DNA of 57,220 nucleotides. It comes from Symbiodinium natans (taxonomy: Eukaryota > Sar > Dinophyceae > Suessiales > Symbiodiniaceae). The position numbers were made by a program, and so were the translations under genes. The stretch covers positions 1 to 57,220 of the forward strand of contig CAJNDS010000864.1 of the NCBI GenBank assembly GCA_905221605.1, given 5' to 3'. Below, in pieces: positions 32,610-42,960 of the stretch. How positions within the stretch are numbered: position 1 is the stretch's first letter; each line of letters opens with the position of its first letter. The notes beneath the pieces were generated by a model. It was not told the DNA's origin. It searched no databases and worked only from the letters and a program-made list of their open reading frames with translations.

Positions 32610-34829
32610 CTATTGCCAGGAGCCCTCCCAGTCCGGACGCCGAGAGCGGTGGCCATCGGAGGTGGTGTGGGAACGCGTACGGCTGGGCATGACCTGCATT
32701 GGGGGCAGCTCTTGCTCATCAACCCCCCACTCAGGGATGCCGTCCGGAATGGGGATACCTCTGTATCTTGTCATTGAGGTTTGGGCCGCGAGCCACATCA
32801 CCCGGACAGCTTCCTGGATTTGCCGGTACTGCACAACACCTTCGTCCTTATACTGATAGGGGAAGGAGGTAACTGCCGCACGTAGGGCCGAAGGATCAGG
32901 GTCCTTGGAGGTGCCATGGCAGTACATCTTAAACCAGAAGCTGTTGAGTCGCTGCTTGGTTGGATGTTTAGCTCGCATGAGCCCCTTAATGGCAGCCCAG
33001 TGAGCAGTGGCTGCGTCATACCACTCATTTCGGGCACGTTTTGGCCCATGCTTGGTGGGTGTGGTGCTGATCCCTTTCCAATGCGCTTCGAAGATGACTG
33101 GCAGTCGGAAAGGGGCTGAGACATCCACTTCTCGCAAAGCTGCAAGGTCAGTGGTTCGCAGCTCCGAGAAGCGCCAATCATTCACCTGTGCCTCGGGTTC
33201 GTCCTCCGCATCCGACATGTCATCCATCGGGCAGGGAGAACCTTCGTTAGTTTCAGAAGAGATGCTGACGACCTCCGGCGAGGCTGCCGCAGTGTTCACT
33301 TCCACCGGCGCAGCCAAGGGCGTGGAGAGCAAGCACTCTAGGGGCAACACTCGCCGTAGAAAAACAGCCATTCTGTGAGAAGTGTCAGGCCATTCCAAGT
33401 TATAAACTGACCAAAAGTGTTCAATGTTTTGGTTGGCCACCGAGGCCGCAAGGGCAAGCCGGATGGCGTCAAGGAAATGGGCAGGGGGGAGGTCCGGTCT
33501 AAATTCTTGATAGTGCCTTTGCCCAAGTGTCTCTGTGCCCTGCAGCGTGATGCCTAGGAACGTATTCAGGTTGGGCTGGGCAAGCCTGGCCTTTTCCACG
33601 TCCGTGTGCTTAGCAGCTGAGGCCCATGCCTGCAAGGCTTCTTGGGAGGCTTGGCCAGTGACTTGTGGCAGTCCACTGTGCGCGTCCATCACATATTTGG
33701 TAGTAGGGCACTTGGGACACCGATAAGCGCGGCCAGCTAAGAAGGCCACCATGGCTGCGGGCGGCACATTGATCTGCAGGTCAGTAATTTTATTGTCAGA
33801 TTCAGGAAAACCAATAACAATGGGCAGCCCGGCCGTTCGCTCCAGGGGACCTTTTTGGTGGGACTCGAATGCGAGCAGAAGTGCACCCAGCCAATAATCT
33901 GGGTCAGCGTAGCTGAGCATTGCCGGAAAACTGGCATTGATGACACTCGGCAAGTCCGACACCGCAGAGAAAAGATCCGCGATGTACTGCGCTGTGGTAA
34001 GAAAGCCATACCCCACCAGGGACTCCGAAAGCCTTGCTTTGTCCAGCTGCGGAACCGGGCAATCCAACATTTCAGCAAGGTCAAAATGCTGCAATGCCCC
34101 CGACAGTCTAAGACACTGCGTGATGATAGGGTCATAAACCTTCAAATACGCCGCCGGAAACGTTTCAGGCAGATGCAGTAGCGTGTCCGCAATTCCGATC
34201 AGCATCTCCGAGTCTTGCAGTTGGTTCGGTATGCCGTTCAAAAACACCTCATAGGCCCTATATGCCCGAAGCTGCTGGCAGTGTGTTGTGAGGTGTTGCG
34301 AGTCACGCAAGCTCATGTAGGGCCGAGGTTTGACATTCTTACCAAAGTGATGTCCCGCTGCAAGTGCGCGCCACATGAGATCACAGACCGAGCCTGTGTT
34401 GCTCTGCATGATGGGTGCACAGGCTGGGGCGCTGGGGTCGCGGGTGCCGCTGGGCTCGCTAGGCCCTCGAGGCTTGGCTTTTGGCGGTTCCAGATGCTGA
34501 GAGCCGTCTTGTCCAAAACGAGAGGGCCGACTTTCCTTGCGAGCTTGGACAGCGGGCACAGGCCTGGCGGGGATGGGCGTCGGGCCATGGGGAGGCATAG
34601 GGAGATACGATTTTGGTTCCGTCAGGCCAAGTGAGTCCGTGGGAGACTTAGCGCAAGGGGGCTGTGATGCCTCGACCGTCCTAATCCCCTCCGGAAATGT
34701 TGCGTGCATGGGCCGTGTCCGGGGGCTGGGTGGACGTCGTACGCCAGGCGGTGGGTCCCTAATGTTGCCTCCACTACGGGGTGGACACGAGGCGGCGCTA
34801 CCCCCTCCGATCCTGTGATCAACTTTCAC
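32610..34829 (-). CDS. Large unknown ORF (739 codons) downstream of SF1 helicase
   Basis: The longest intact host-side frame in the window. A Pro/Arg-rich N-terminal region (about 1-150) precedes a folded core: LLHLPETFPAAYLKVYDPII, GYGFLTTAQYIADLFSAVSD, YWLGALLLAFESHQKG. A CPKC near residue 360 with no second Cys pair nearby gives at most half a zinc site. Then come an acidic linker (DDMSDAEDEPEAQVNDWRFS) and a basic C-terminal domain (HWAAIKGLMRAKHPTKQRLN). The first possible start is a GTG overlapping the stop of the 292-codon frame by 11 bases; the first ATG lies later, near MHATFPEGI. No family is recognised. Position directly behind the helicase and intact length suggest a functional part of the same mobile element. 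Confidence 0.5.
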   Translation of the reverse strand: MKVDHRIGGGSAASCPPRSGGNIRDPPPGVRRPPSPRTRPMHATFPEGIRTVEASQPPCAKSPTDSLGLTEPKSYLPMPPHGPTPIPARPVPAVQARKESRPSRFGQDGSQHLEPPKAKPRGPSEPSGTRDPSAPACAPIMQSNTGSVCDLMWRALAAGHHFGKNVKPRPYMSLRDSQHLTTHCQQLRAYRAYEVFLNGIPNQLQDSEMLIGIADTLLHLPETFPAAYLKVYDPIITQCLRLSGALQHFDLAEMLDCPVPQLDKARLSESLVGYGFLTTAQYIADLFSAVSDLPSVINASFPAMLSYADPDYWLGALLLAFESHQKGPLERTAGLPIVIGFPESDNKITDLQINVPPAAMVAFLAGRAYRCPKCPTTKYVMDAHSGLPQVTGQASQEALQAWASAAKHTDVEKARLAQPNLNTFLGITLQGTETLGQRHYQEFRPDLPPAHFLDAIRLALAASVANQNIEHFWSVYNLEWPDTSHRMAVFLRRVLPLECLLSTPLAAPVEVNTAAASPEVVSISSETNEGSPCPMDDMSDAEDEPEAQVNDWRFSELRTTDLAALREVDVSAPFRLPVIFEAHWKGISTTPTKHGPKRARNEWYDAATAHWAAIKGLMRAKHPTKQRLNSFWFKMYCHGTSKDPDPSALRAAVTSFPYQYKDEGVVQYRQIQEAVRVMWLAAQTSMTRYRGIPIPDGIPEWGVDEQELPPMQVMPSRTRSHTTSDGHRSRRPDWEGSWQ

Positions 34830-35697
34830 TAGAGGGAGTCGTCACACAAGCATCCAGAGCAATAGGACTCGCGGCCGGCACAACCGCATGCTCTTTCGTT
34901 GCAGGCTCCTTCGTCAGTGGTCCTCTCTCCCGCGTTGGGGTGCCGCAAGGGGTTCGGGAAACGTCCCGTCTAGCTGGCGGAGGCGGGCTGACAGCTGCCG
35001 CAATGGAGCCCCTCGTGGCCCGAGGCTGGAGCCATGGTGTACCCCACCGCTCGCCATGGCGCGCGTTTGTGATAGCCTCGCTTTGGGCTGGTGACTGCAG
35101 CGGCGTAAGAACCTCGACTACAGTAGCAGCTACCACGTCGGGACTGTGACTACTCGCGGGCACAGGGCTGTTTCCCGGAGAGTCCACATCAATCGCAGTT
35201 TCGGAGGCAGCCTTACCCGTACGAACAGGTAGGAGGTGAAGACCGCGGGGGGCTCGCATTATGCCGGCCTTGTGTTCGAAAGCCGGGTCAGCGCGTTGAG
35301 CAGATCCCCGCTTGGGCGGCGTCCTAATGCTGGTATCCCCTAGCAAGCAGGTGAGGTACTGGGCGACCCCATCTCCTTCCCTCACCGGCTGGAAGGGGAC
35401 ACAATACACAGCATTGGGCAAGGGCTCCAGGACGAAGCCGCGCGTTTGCAGACTAGCAATGGTGCCCGAGTAAGAGTTGGAAGTGAAAGAGGGGCTCCCC
35501 CATCCTTCTTGCTTAAGTGTGCGGTAAAGAACTTCCCGCTTGTCTCCCCAGGTGGCCTTCAAGGCCCACGCTTGATGCAGGGGTGGGGCTTCAAAAAGGT
35601 CCAGCCCTACTTTGCGTTCCGCGGGCAGCACGATGCTGGCTACTGTCCGTTCTCGGAAGGCTTGCTTGTGTAATGCCTTTGCACATATTCCGCGCAT
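34819..35697 (-). CDS. Unknown ORF (292 codons) overlapping helicase and 739-codon ORF
   Basis: The minus-strand frame begins inside the last 58 bases of the helicase frame (MRGICAKALHKQAFRERTVA) and ends inside the first bases of the 739-codon frame. The N-terminal 130 residues look folded (GLDLFEAPPLHQAWALKATW, PNAVYCVPFQPVREGDGVAQ). The rest is a Ser/Pro/Thr/Ala-rich linker with PPPPARRD. One reading is three overlapping genes. The other is a single polyprotein of roughly 1,700 residues in which frame changes near 35690 and 34825 separate helicase, linker and 739-codon domains. No domain is recognised. Confidence 0.4.
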   Translation of the reverse strand: MRGICAKALHKQAFRERTVASIVLPAERKVGLDLFEAPPLHQAWALKATWGDKREVLYRTLKQEGWGSPSFTSNSYSGTIASLQTRGFVLEPLPNAVYCVPFQPVREGDGVAQYLTCLLGDTSIRTPPKRGSAQRADPAFEHKAGIMRAPRGLHLLPVRTGKAASETAIDVDSPGNSPVPASSHSPDVVAATVVEVLTPLQSPAQSEAITNARHGERWGTPWLQPRATRGSIAAAVSPPPPARRDVSRTPCGTPTRERGPLTKEPATKEHAVVPAASPIALDACVTTPSSES

Positions 35698-37789
35698 TCA
35701 ATCAGGCCTCCGGTTGCGCAGGCCGCCATTTGGAAGCATGCACCTATACCATCAGAGTAGTGCGGCGCCACGAAAACCAAAGCCCCAAGTCCTCTCGTGA
35801 AGGAGGAGGTGGCTCGGGCAAACCCTGCCTCGCTACTAAACAGGAATCCAGAAGCCCGACAAGTCACAAAGACACCTATCCCAAATGTGGGGCCAGTGGA
35901 GCAAGCCGTGGTGATAGCGCCGAAGAAGCGTTTAAGGGACCCTATGTGATTCATGAGGAAGGTCCGAAACGTCACAAAGCTCCAAGTGGTAGGCGCGCCA
36001 GTCAGCGGGAAATCTGGTGCGGTTTGGCAGGCTTCAAGTAGGCTCATATCGTCATCGCCCAGTGGGTCTGCGGGGAGACTCGACTGCAGCATAAACTTCA
36101 TTTGAGTAACAATCCTGGCATACTGAGAGACCATCCCGATAGGGGAGTCAGGATAAACCTGGTGCCCAAAAGTGAGCACAATGTCCGCCAGGACCATGCT
36201 GAGGTCGTAGCTTCTGCCTAGTTTGGTTTGGGTCTCATCCTGATCTGGCACCCGTACCCATCGGCACGTTTCCATCCACCTGCCTGCAAAGCTACGCAGT
36301 GGCCGCCCGAGCAGGTGCTGCAGCGTGGGACCTGGTGGCATAAGTAGCCGAGGGACCCCGCCTGTCAGATCGAAGCGGCACGCCTCCGAGTACCGACACG
36401 CGTATAGAATGGCAGCAATCTCAGGAGGGAGGCGCATGGATGAACAGAGCGAGAGGTTGATAGCCGGTCCGACAATGGCCTTCAGCCCGGCGGCCTGCAT
36501 GACTGTCTCGGCTTGCTTCGGTTTGACGATGCTCATACAGAGAATCGAATCCAGCATCGAGACCGCTGAGAAAAACACTTCTGACGCTCCAGAGGAGCGG
36601 TGGGGCTTGCCCCAAGAGGGCATCTCGCCTTGCCCCTTTTTCCACGGGCCGGAACTTTGGGCCGTTTGCCGCAAAAGGGCAGCAGGCAAGGTGGCTGGCG
36701 TGTGGAGGTCGGCAGGGACCGCATTGAGACCACAAGTCTTTTGTTCCAACAACTCCGTGACGAAGTGGTAATTGGGCCGCGATCCTCCAGCGGGCTGTCT
36801 GTGGTCGCCAATCATGACATCGAGTGCATGCTTGATGTGCGCCAAGATGGTGTTGGAACCCGGTGTGCCCAATGCTGGGCTTCATCTCGGAGGAGCAACT
36901 CAACATCCTTTAAACAGTTAATAAGCTGCGAGTAGGGAAAGCTAAGCCTTGCCACAATCGTACCATGCGTCGTGGCTACAAGTAGCCCCCGGTACAAATC
37001 GTGCACATCAAAGGGGAGCTTATGTGTGTCCTTCTCCTTGTTACCCGGTATGCGAACGATGCGGCTGCGAACAACCGCTTCGACATAGGCACGAACCGAT
37101 TCATTGCCATGAGCGGTGTACAGGGTGAGCCGGTTCGTCAGGCACGCAAGAAGAACTCCTAGAAACGCGCAGGATCGTGTCTTCCCGCTGCCAGGCGCCC
37201 CCGTTATGAATACAGAAGTACGATTAGCGGCCAAGCCGTACGAGCACGCTCCTAGCAGCGCTGCCAGGTGTCCATCCGCCCCCCAAAAGGTATCACAGAG
37301 GCACGTAAGGAAGGCGGGACCAACTGCGAGCGCAAAGATGCTGGCGCGAGTCCTCGGATCGTGCTCGTTGCTCAACGAGTCCTGTGACATGCGTAGACGC
37401 TCCGCATGCCACAGCGCAGGAGTCCGGGCGTCCTCCTGGCCGGGCAGCGGAGAGTCAGGCAGCGTGGCTAACACGCCACTCAGCAGCGTCGGCGTCCATT
37501 CTTTGCGATCGGTTTGTTCCTCCGCAAGCCAAAGGTTAAGGATGCTTTGCAAGGTGTTGGAAGCCCCCAGACCCGCAGTAGGCGATGCCTGCGCAGCTTG
37601 CGTGGCGTGCTTGCCTCTGAAGACTTGGCAGACCTCCTCTCTCTTGTATCTGTGTTTTAAAACTGGCCTCTGTTGTGGCGTGGCCTCCGGCTGTTTCGTT
37701 GTTGGGGCAAGTCCTTCTTCCTCGATTTGGCCGGAACCCGTTTTAAAACGCGGTCCTGAGGGCTGAGGGCTGGCTTTTAGAAGGGTCAA
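35640..37789 (-). pseudogene. SF1 (UPF1-like) helicase, one frame change
   Basis: First frame (37789-36812): Lys/Pro-rich N-terminus, then Walker A GAPGSGKT at residues 197-204, a motif Ia-like LTLYTAHGNESVRAY, VATTHGTIVARL and Walker B DEAQ at 302-305. Sense moves to a second minus frame at about 36870, where one base is missing compared with the plus-strand copy at 13.98 kb. The second frame (to 35640) starts GTPGSNTILAHI, has motif III MIGDHRQPAGG, AGLKAIVGPAI and SSMRLPPEIAAIL. I see no clear Q-R motif VI, so the C-terminal half is divergent. Motif spelling fits UPF1/SMG-2-type superfamily 1 helicases that unwind RNA or DNA 5' to 3' using ATP. Its mobile-element context is inferred from the second copy. 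Confidence 0.7.
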
Positions 37790-38069
37790 AAGTGCCCGTA
37801 AAATGCGCGTAAAATCTTTTGGGCCACAGTGCGGCCTGGCAGGGATTGTTCGATCTCCTTCTCACCACAGCTCACGCTAATTCGCTTCCCATGCCAGCTC
37901 GACCCAGGCTTTAGCTCAACTGCAAGACGCAAGGCTCAAACAGACTTCTCGTCTGCAAAGAATATTCAACTGGTGGCCAGTCTTCCCGACAATTGGAGCA
38001 TTAGGGCCTGCAACTGCAGAAACAAGTTACTCTGCAACTTCTGGGTGAGAATCTCAAGCAAGCATTCAG

Positions 38070-38420
38070 AAGGCCACAGCCTCGGCAGGTGCTTTCAAGG
38101 GTTTCGGGCTCAACCGCGTGCTTTTAGGTTTGGGGCTCAACTGGAGGCAAGCTTTAGGGTTTCGTGCTCACACGCATGCTTATAAGGTGTCGGGCTGAAC
38201 TAGCGATCAACTGGCGGCAAGCTTTACGTTTCGGGCTGATTGCAAGCTGTAGGCGGGCTCACCGCAAGCTTTAGGTTCAGCAAATTGGCGGCAAGTTTCT
38301 GTCTTTGCCGCAAGCTTTAGGGACTTTAAGGTCAACTGGCGGCAAGCTTTCGGTTGCGGGCTCACCTTTCAGGGGCTCAACTGCTAGCTTTAAGGAGTTT
38401 CGACTCAAGCTTTAACGGGC
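38070..38420. repeat. Irregular GCAAGCTTTAGG / GGCTCAACTGG repeats
   Basis: GGCGGCAAGCTTTA(G/C)G-type and GGGCTCAACTG-type words recur eight to ten times with variable spacing of about 20-60 bases. The block is non-coding on both strands and lies between the helicase and the Crinkler-like gene. Confidence 0.6.
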
Positions 38421-38716
38421 TCCAGGGCATGTCTGAGGCTCAGGCGGGGAACTGGCTCGCTGCCTGGCGTGACACCCGTGATCCCCGTAACATATGCCTT
38501 CCCGTAATCGTCGCGACTCTTGTTTGCAAAAATCTCCGCTACATTGCCCGCAAGGTGTTCGGGGAAGACCTGGACCGAGGGTCGGGCAGGGTCGGGCTTG
38601 GGTATTGAGGTCCTGCATTAAAGTGCAGCATCTCAGTAATACATGCGAGTCTTTGCACGCGGGCCTCGAGGGAATGCCTGGTGAGACGTCACGAGAGAAA
38701 CAAACAGGGGACAGCA

Positions 38717-40483
38717 TCAGAGCAAAGCCGTTCTCGCGGCCAGCCTTTGCTGCTTGTCTACCGGGTCCCGCCAGGTGGCTGGTGCTGCAGCTGCCAAGGA
38801 GTGTCCCAAGAACTTTTCAATCTCGCTTTGCGAGGGCAGGATCCATCCATCTTTCGTCTTTGCGTTTTGCGTCGACGATCCTCTCATCCAGTAAGCATGC
38901 TTCGCAGTCTGTGGCCGTGGGTGGTTGACACTGGCGCTGCCTTCTTTCTGCTGCGCCACCATGACTAAGTCAGCACTGTCTGCTTTTCTCCTCACAGCGA
39001 ACAAGTCTACTGCCTCGAACTGTGCGTGGCTCGGGAGCACCAGCTGCAAGGTTGGGTACTGCAATGGTTGTGGCAGCTGCTGCATTGCTTGCTCGACAGT
39101 CTTCGCCGCTGGGTTGGCATCCAGACACTGGATTGCTGCCCCTTCATGTCCATGCAGCCATCCGTGCTCTTCGCCGCCCATCTGCTGCCAAATGTAGCGC
39201 AAGCCGAAGGCAACGGCGATGATCTTCTCCCACGCCTTGCCATCCTTCTCCTCTGCAGCTTGCATGCCTTGCAGCCACCGTCCAAGAACACCACAGGCAG
39301 GGCAGGCACTGCTACATTGGATAAGGAAGTGCGACATGAAGCATGGGATCCATATTGGTCTGTCTTTTTGGCTGCCGTCCGTGAGCTGCCTGAAAGCCTC
39401 CATCTCTCTCATCAAAGTGCCTGCGAAAACCTCGCGCAAGAAGGCGGCAAGGTGCTGTTGCGGGTCTTCCCGGATTTGTGAGAATTTTTGTGAGAGCAGA
39501 GACCCATCATCGTGCGAGGACCAAAGGAGTGCTGGGACTCTTGAGTAGTAGGCTGCTTTCATGTGCGTCAAGCCAGAAAATGCTGACGACATGTTCTGCA
39601 GCTCTCCGAGCTCATCTGCGAATGGCAAGCCTGTGATTTCCAGCCCCCTAACGGAGTCGCCCTCCATGCACTGGGTCAAGTCTAGCCCCGTGGACTGAAT
39701 GTGGGAGGTGAAGACCATGTAGGCACCTTCAGAGCCAAGGAAGACATTTTTCATGAAGCGGGCGGCATCTTGCTCTGCGTTCTTTTCCTCTTGGGTGGGG
39801 CCCCTCAGCAACAGTTGGTTAAGCTCATCGACTAGCAAAACAACGTTCTTCTGGCACTCGAAGTAGGATTGCAGAGTCGACTTCTGACACGTCTTGTTTC
39901 CGAATTCGTCTGCCACATCCTGACGAAGCGAACTGTTGGCCGGGAGCAGCGCATACGCAATAGTCCGGTACAGCCACTCGTCCGCTAGCTCGTTGTCCCG
40001 CCGTTTGACGGGGCTTTCCCCGTTGAAGGACACAAAGATGGGGAGGTACTCAGCCTCGGCCAGTCTCTCGCCAAGCTTTAGCAGGAAGGTGGTCTTCCCA
40101 CCTCGCGCACATCTTGCTGCGCAGGTGGGCGGCACGCGGTTCGTGACACTCACATCGCTTCGGTTGATGTACTTCTCGATCAAGCCCATGCAAGCTTTCA
40201 CGCAGGCATCGATCCCCACAAGCCTCTGTCCATCCTGTAGCTTTGCTGCGGGGACGCGCGCTTGAGACAGCGGACCGAGTTCTTCTTCCTGCGAAGGGGA
40301 GCATGAACGCCAAACACAAGGTTTCCCTACGCACTCTCCCCATGTCCTTGATGACCCTTGGCGCTGCCTTCGCCTGCAGGGTCCAGCCACTTGCAAAGCT
40401 GAACTGGCCACAAACCTTCCGGATACCTCCGAAAACCACCCAAAGTACAAGCAATAATGACACGAGCAGCTCCACCTGTCCAA
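38717..40483 (-). CDS. Crinkler/RHS-like P-loop NTPase with REase-type tail
   Basis: A 588-codon minus-strand frame. After a Cys/Ser-rich leader the conserved part starts near residue 88. P-loop RCARGGKTTFLLKLGERL (about 124-141) is followed by PIFVSFNGESP, ADEWLYRTIAYALLP, and Walker B NVVLLVDELNQLL (about 213-225). RGGKT plus a following FVSFN strand is typical of the NTPase domain of Crinkler (CRN) and retrotransposon-hot-spot (RHS) proteins. Near the C-terminus FEAVDLFAVRRKADSADLVM, then VAQQKEG fits the D-(x)n-QxK core of the restriction-endonuclease-like domain often fused to it. Such proteins are known as effectors in oomycetes and as transposon-linked families in protists; here the role is unknown. 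The frame opens with TTG and no Met, so an upstream exon is likely. Confidence 0.6.
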   Translation of the reverse strand: MDRWSCSCHYCLYFGWFSEVSGRFVASSALQVAGPCRRRQRQGSSRTWGECVGKPCVWRSCSPSQEEELGPLSQARVPAAKLQDGQRLVGIDACVKACMGLIEKYINRSDVSVTNRVPPTCAARCARGGKTTFLLKLGERLAEAEYLPIFVSFNGESPVKRRDNELADEWLYRTIAYALLPANSSLRQDVADEFGNKTCQKSTLQSYFECQKNVVLLVDELNQLLLRGPTQEEKNAEQDAARFMKNVFLGSEGAYMVFTSHIQSTGLDLTQCMEGDSVRGLEITGLPFADELGELQNMSSAFSGLTHMKAAYYSRVPALLWSSHDDGSLLSQKFSQIREDPQQHLAAFLREVFAGTLMREMEAFRQLTDGSQKDRPIWIPCFMSHFLIQCSSACPACGVLGRWLQGMQAAEEKDGKAWEKIIAVAFGLRYIWQQMGGEEHGWLHGHEGAAIQCLDANPAAKTVEQAMQQLPQPLQYPTLQLVLPSHAQFEAVDLFAVRRKADSADLVMVAQQKEGSASVNHPRPQTAKHAYWMRGSSTQNAKTKDGWILPSQSEIEKFLGHSLAAAAPATWRDPVDKQQRLAARTALL

Positions 40484-40569
40484 GATGGCAGCCTCTTTTG
40501 AAACACCCGGAAAACGTTACCGCAGACCTCTAGCACTGTGCCTCCGAAGCTTCCCTTCAAGTCGAGCCT

Positions 40570-41720
40570 TACAAAAGCAGCTGCACCGCGAGCCTCACTG
40601 CGCTAACGCTGACCAAACAGGACAGCCCTCCAAAGCTTAGCCAATAGCCCTCTGCTCCGAAAGCCCTTCCCGCTCCCCGAAGTGCTGCAAGCCAACACAG
40701 TGCAGACACCTTAACGACGAGGGATCCTGAGAGGAAAGCAGCACCCCAAAAAGCAACAACGGTGGACCGCACGAAAAACCCACGACGACCAAGAGCCCCG
40801 GACATGCAGGAGTGCTACAAACCACCCACGCAGAAGCCCCCTGCACTCGTCTTGCCGGAACCCCACTGCCAAGGTCCGTGTGCCAAAAACATTAAGAACC
40901 CAAGTCCCTTGACTCCCCCTCACGGACTAACCTGAAAGTCGAGCCTCAAACAAAAACAACCGCAACCTGGAGAGCGCAAAGCAAGCACAAAACAGGCTGA
41001 CCCCCGCACCTCGAGCCTCGGACTGATACCCCGTTCTGAAGCATCGGCACAACAAGAAGAGCATCCAGTTTGATTGAACCTACAGCAGCCAAAGAGCCCT
41101 CTGCTCCGAAAGCCCCCTCCCGCTCCCCGAAGTGCTGCAAGCCAACACAGTGCAGACACCTTAACGACGAGGGGCTAAGTGGAAAGCAGCACCCCAAAAA
41201 GCAACAACGGTGGACCGCACGAAAACGCACGACGACCAAGAGCCGCGGACATGCAGGAGTGCCAGGCAATATGCCCACGCAGAAGCCCCCCGGCCTGCAC
41301 TCGTCTTGCCGGGACCCGCTCGGCAAGGTCCGCGTGCTAAAAGCACTAAGAACCCAGGTCCCTTGACTCCCCCTCACGGACACAGTAACCTGAAAGTCGA
41401 GCCTCAAACAAAAGCAACCGCAACCTGGAGAGCGCAAAGCGAGCGCAAAACAGGCTGACCCCCCCACCTCGAGCCTAGGACTGACACCCCGTTCTGAAGC
41501 ATCGGCAAAACACGAAGGGCAACCAGATTTGCATGAACCTAAAGCAGCCAAGAGCCCTCTGATCCGAAAGCCCCTCCCGCTCCCCGAAGTGCTGCAAGCC
41601 AACACAGTGAAGCTTAACGACGAGATCTTTGCTAAGAGAAGAGCCCCAAAAAGCAAACGGTGACCATGCGGGAGTGCTGCAAACCAAAGGCAACAACTGC
41701 ACACGCAGAATCGCAGAAGC
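40570..41720. repeat. Three tandem copies of a ~455-base unit
   Basis: CCTCTG(C/A)TCCGAAAGCCC starts near 40648, 41098 and 41556. It is followed each time by CCGCTCCCCGAAGTGCTGCA and CAACACAGTG. The third copy is shorter. The minus-strand translation repeats peptides such as LHCVGLQHFGEREG and RGSACFALALRSPG, but the frames differ between copies, so coding is doubtful. The unit adjoins the coiled-coil segment at 41720-42112. Confidence 0.8.
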
Positions 41721-42112
41721 CCCCCGGCCTGCCCTCGTCCTGCCTGGACCTTTGCTTGGGCCTCCTCGTACTTCTGCTGGGCAGTCTCTAGTTTTGTTTC
41801 GGCTTCGTTGAGCTTTTGCTCGGCCTCCCGGAGATCCTGCTTGATCTCATTGGCCCTTTCGCTGCTGCTGTCTTTCAATTCCAGCAGCTGCTCTTGCAGG
41901 TATGCGGCCAGGGCTTCCGCCCTTTCCAGCCTGCTCTGTGCCGTTTCCAGCCCTCTCAGGGCCACAGCTCGCTGTCGTCTTGCCGCAGCCAGATCCTGCC
42001 AGGTGCAGGGCTGCTTTCCCGTGATTTTCCTGCCGTGTTTGCCGAACATGTCTTGGCCGGAGCCTCGTTCTCCAGAGCTGTCTTCTGCAGCTGCTCGTCC
42101 TGCACCGGGCAA
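41720..42112 (-). CDS. Coiled-coil exon or fragment
   Basis: From 42112 the minus strand encodes about 130 residues. The first 50 are basic and Gly-rich. Residues about 50-125 form a long Glu/Ala/Leu/Gln heptad-type coiled coil (RGLETAQSRLERAEALAAYL, KQDLREAEQKLNEAETKLET, AQQKYEEAQAKVQAG). Coding quality ends where the 455-base repeats begin, so the continuing frame beyond 41720 is probably intron or repeat. Dinoflagellate and other protist genes with such coiled coils are common, and no specific function can be assigned. Confidence 0.45.
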
Positions 42113-42119
42113 AGGCCAC

Positions 42120-42960
42120 AGTCTGCCATGGGATCTTCAAACAGCAGAAGCGCAAACCAACAGCTCGGAGGCCTTGGGGGCATCTTCGACCGGGTCGGCG
42201 GTCTGCGCAGAGGCAGCCTGCTCCTCGACATCCCGCCGAGCAGCTTTCGATGCAAAATCCAAAACACACGGAATGGACAAACAAACCTGGCCTTATCTTC
42301 GTCCTCACTTTCCGAAGGCTCCGAAGCCTGCGCTGTCCAGGAAATGACACTCACTCCGCACCACAATCTGCAATTGCGAACTTCAAAGAGCCCGCTCAGA
42401 CTCAGCCCGCAATGGCCCACAACAAGCAAGACAAGCAAGCAACAACACCCTCGGAGGCACAGCCTGCTTGGCATCTTCAACCGGGTCAGCAGTCTGTGCT
42501 GAGGCAGCCTGCATAAGCAACCCCTCAAGCTCATCGAAATGCGTCTGAAGCTCCCTGGCCCACCACACCGAAAGGACAAAAACCACCAAAGCAAGAGACA
42601 TCGCAAAGCGCCTCGTCCACTGCCTTTTTTCGCGAAACCTGCAGCAAGGGGCACATTCTCAACAATGCTAATTTCAGCGAGCCTTCACCCGCCTGATCGA
42701 AGCTTGCTAGAACTGTGAAGCCCTCACCAGCAAGAACGCCTCGGTCGTCGCCTCTTCCTGATCCTTTTCTGAGGCCTCCGAGCATGGACTGATCCCGAGA
42801 AGACCTACATGCGCTGCTGGCAGGACCGTTTCATGCAAGCATGAGCTCCTCGAAATTCGTCTGATGCTCCCGCCGCCGAAAGGACAAGCAAACCTTGCCT
42901 GATCTTCGTCTTCACGAGGTTGCAGAGGCCCCTGGTCAGAAAATGACACACTCGGGCAGG
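42120..42960. repeat. Segmental tandem duplication
   Basis: GGCATCTTC(G/A)ACCGGGTC(G/A)GC(G/A)GTCTG and GAGGCAGCCTGC occur near 42178 and 42470. TGATCTTCGTC-CTCAC with a following CAGGAAATGACAC-like end occurs near 42294 and again near 42898. Two or three diverged units of about 290-430 bases can be traced. Short minus frames read acidic peptides (LRKVRTKIRPGLF, EDEDKARFVCPF), possibly repeated exons of one gene. Confidence 0.45.
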
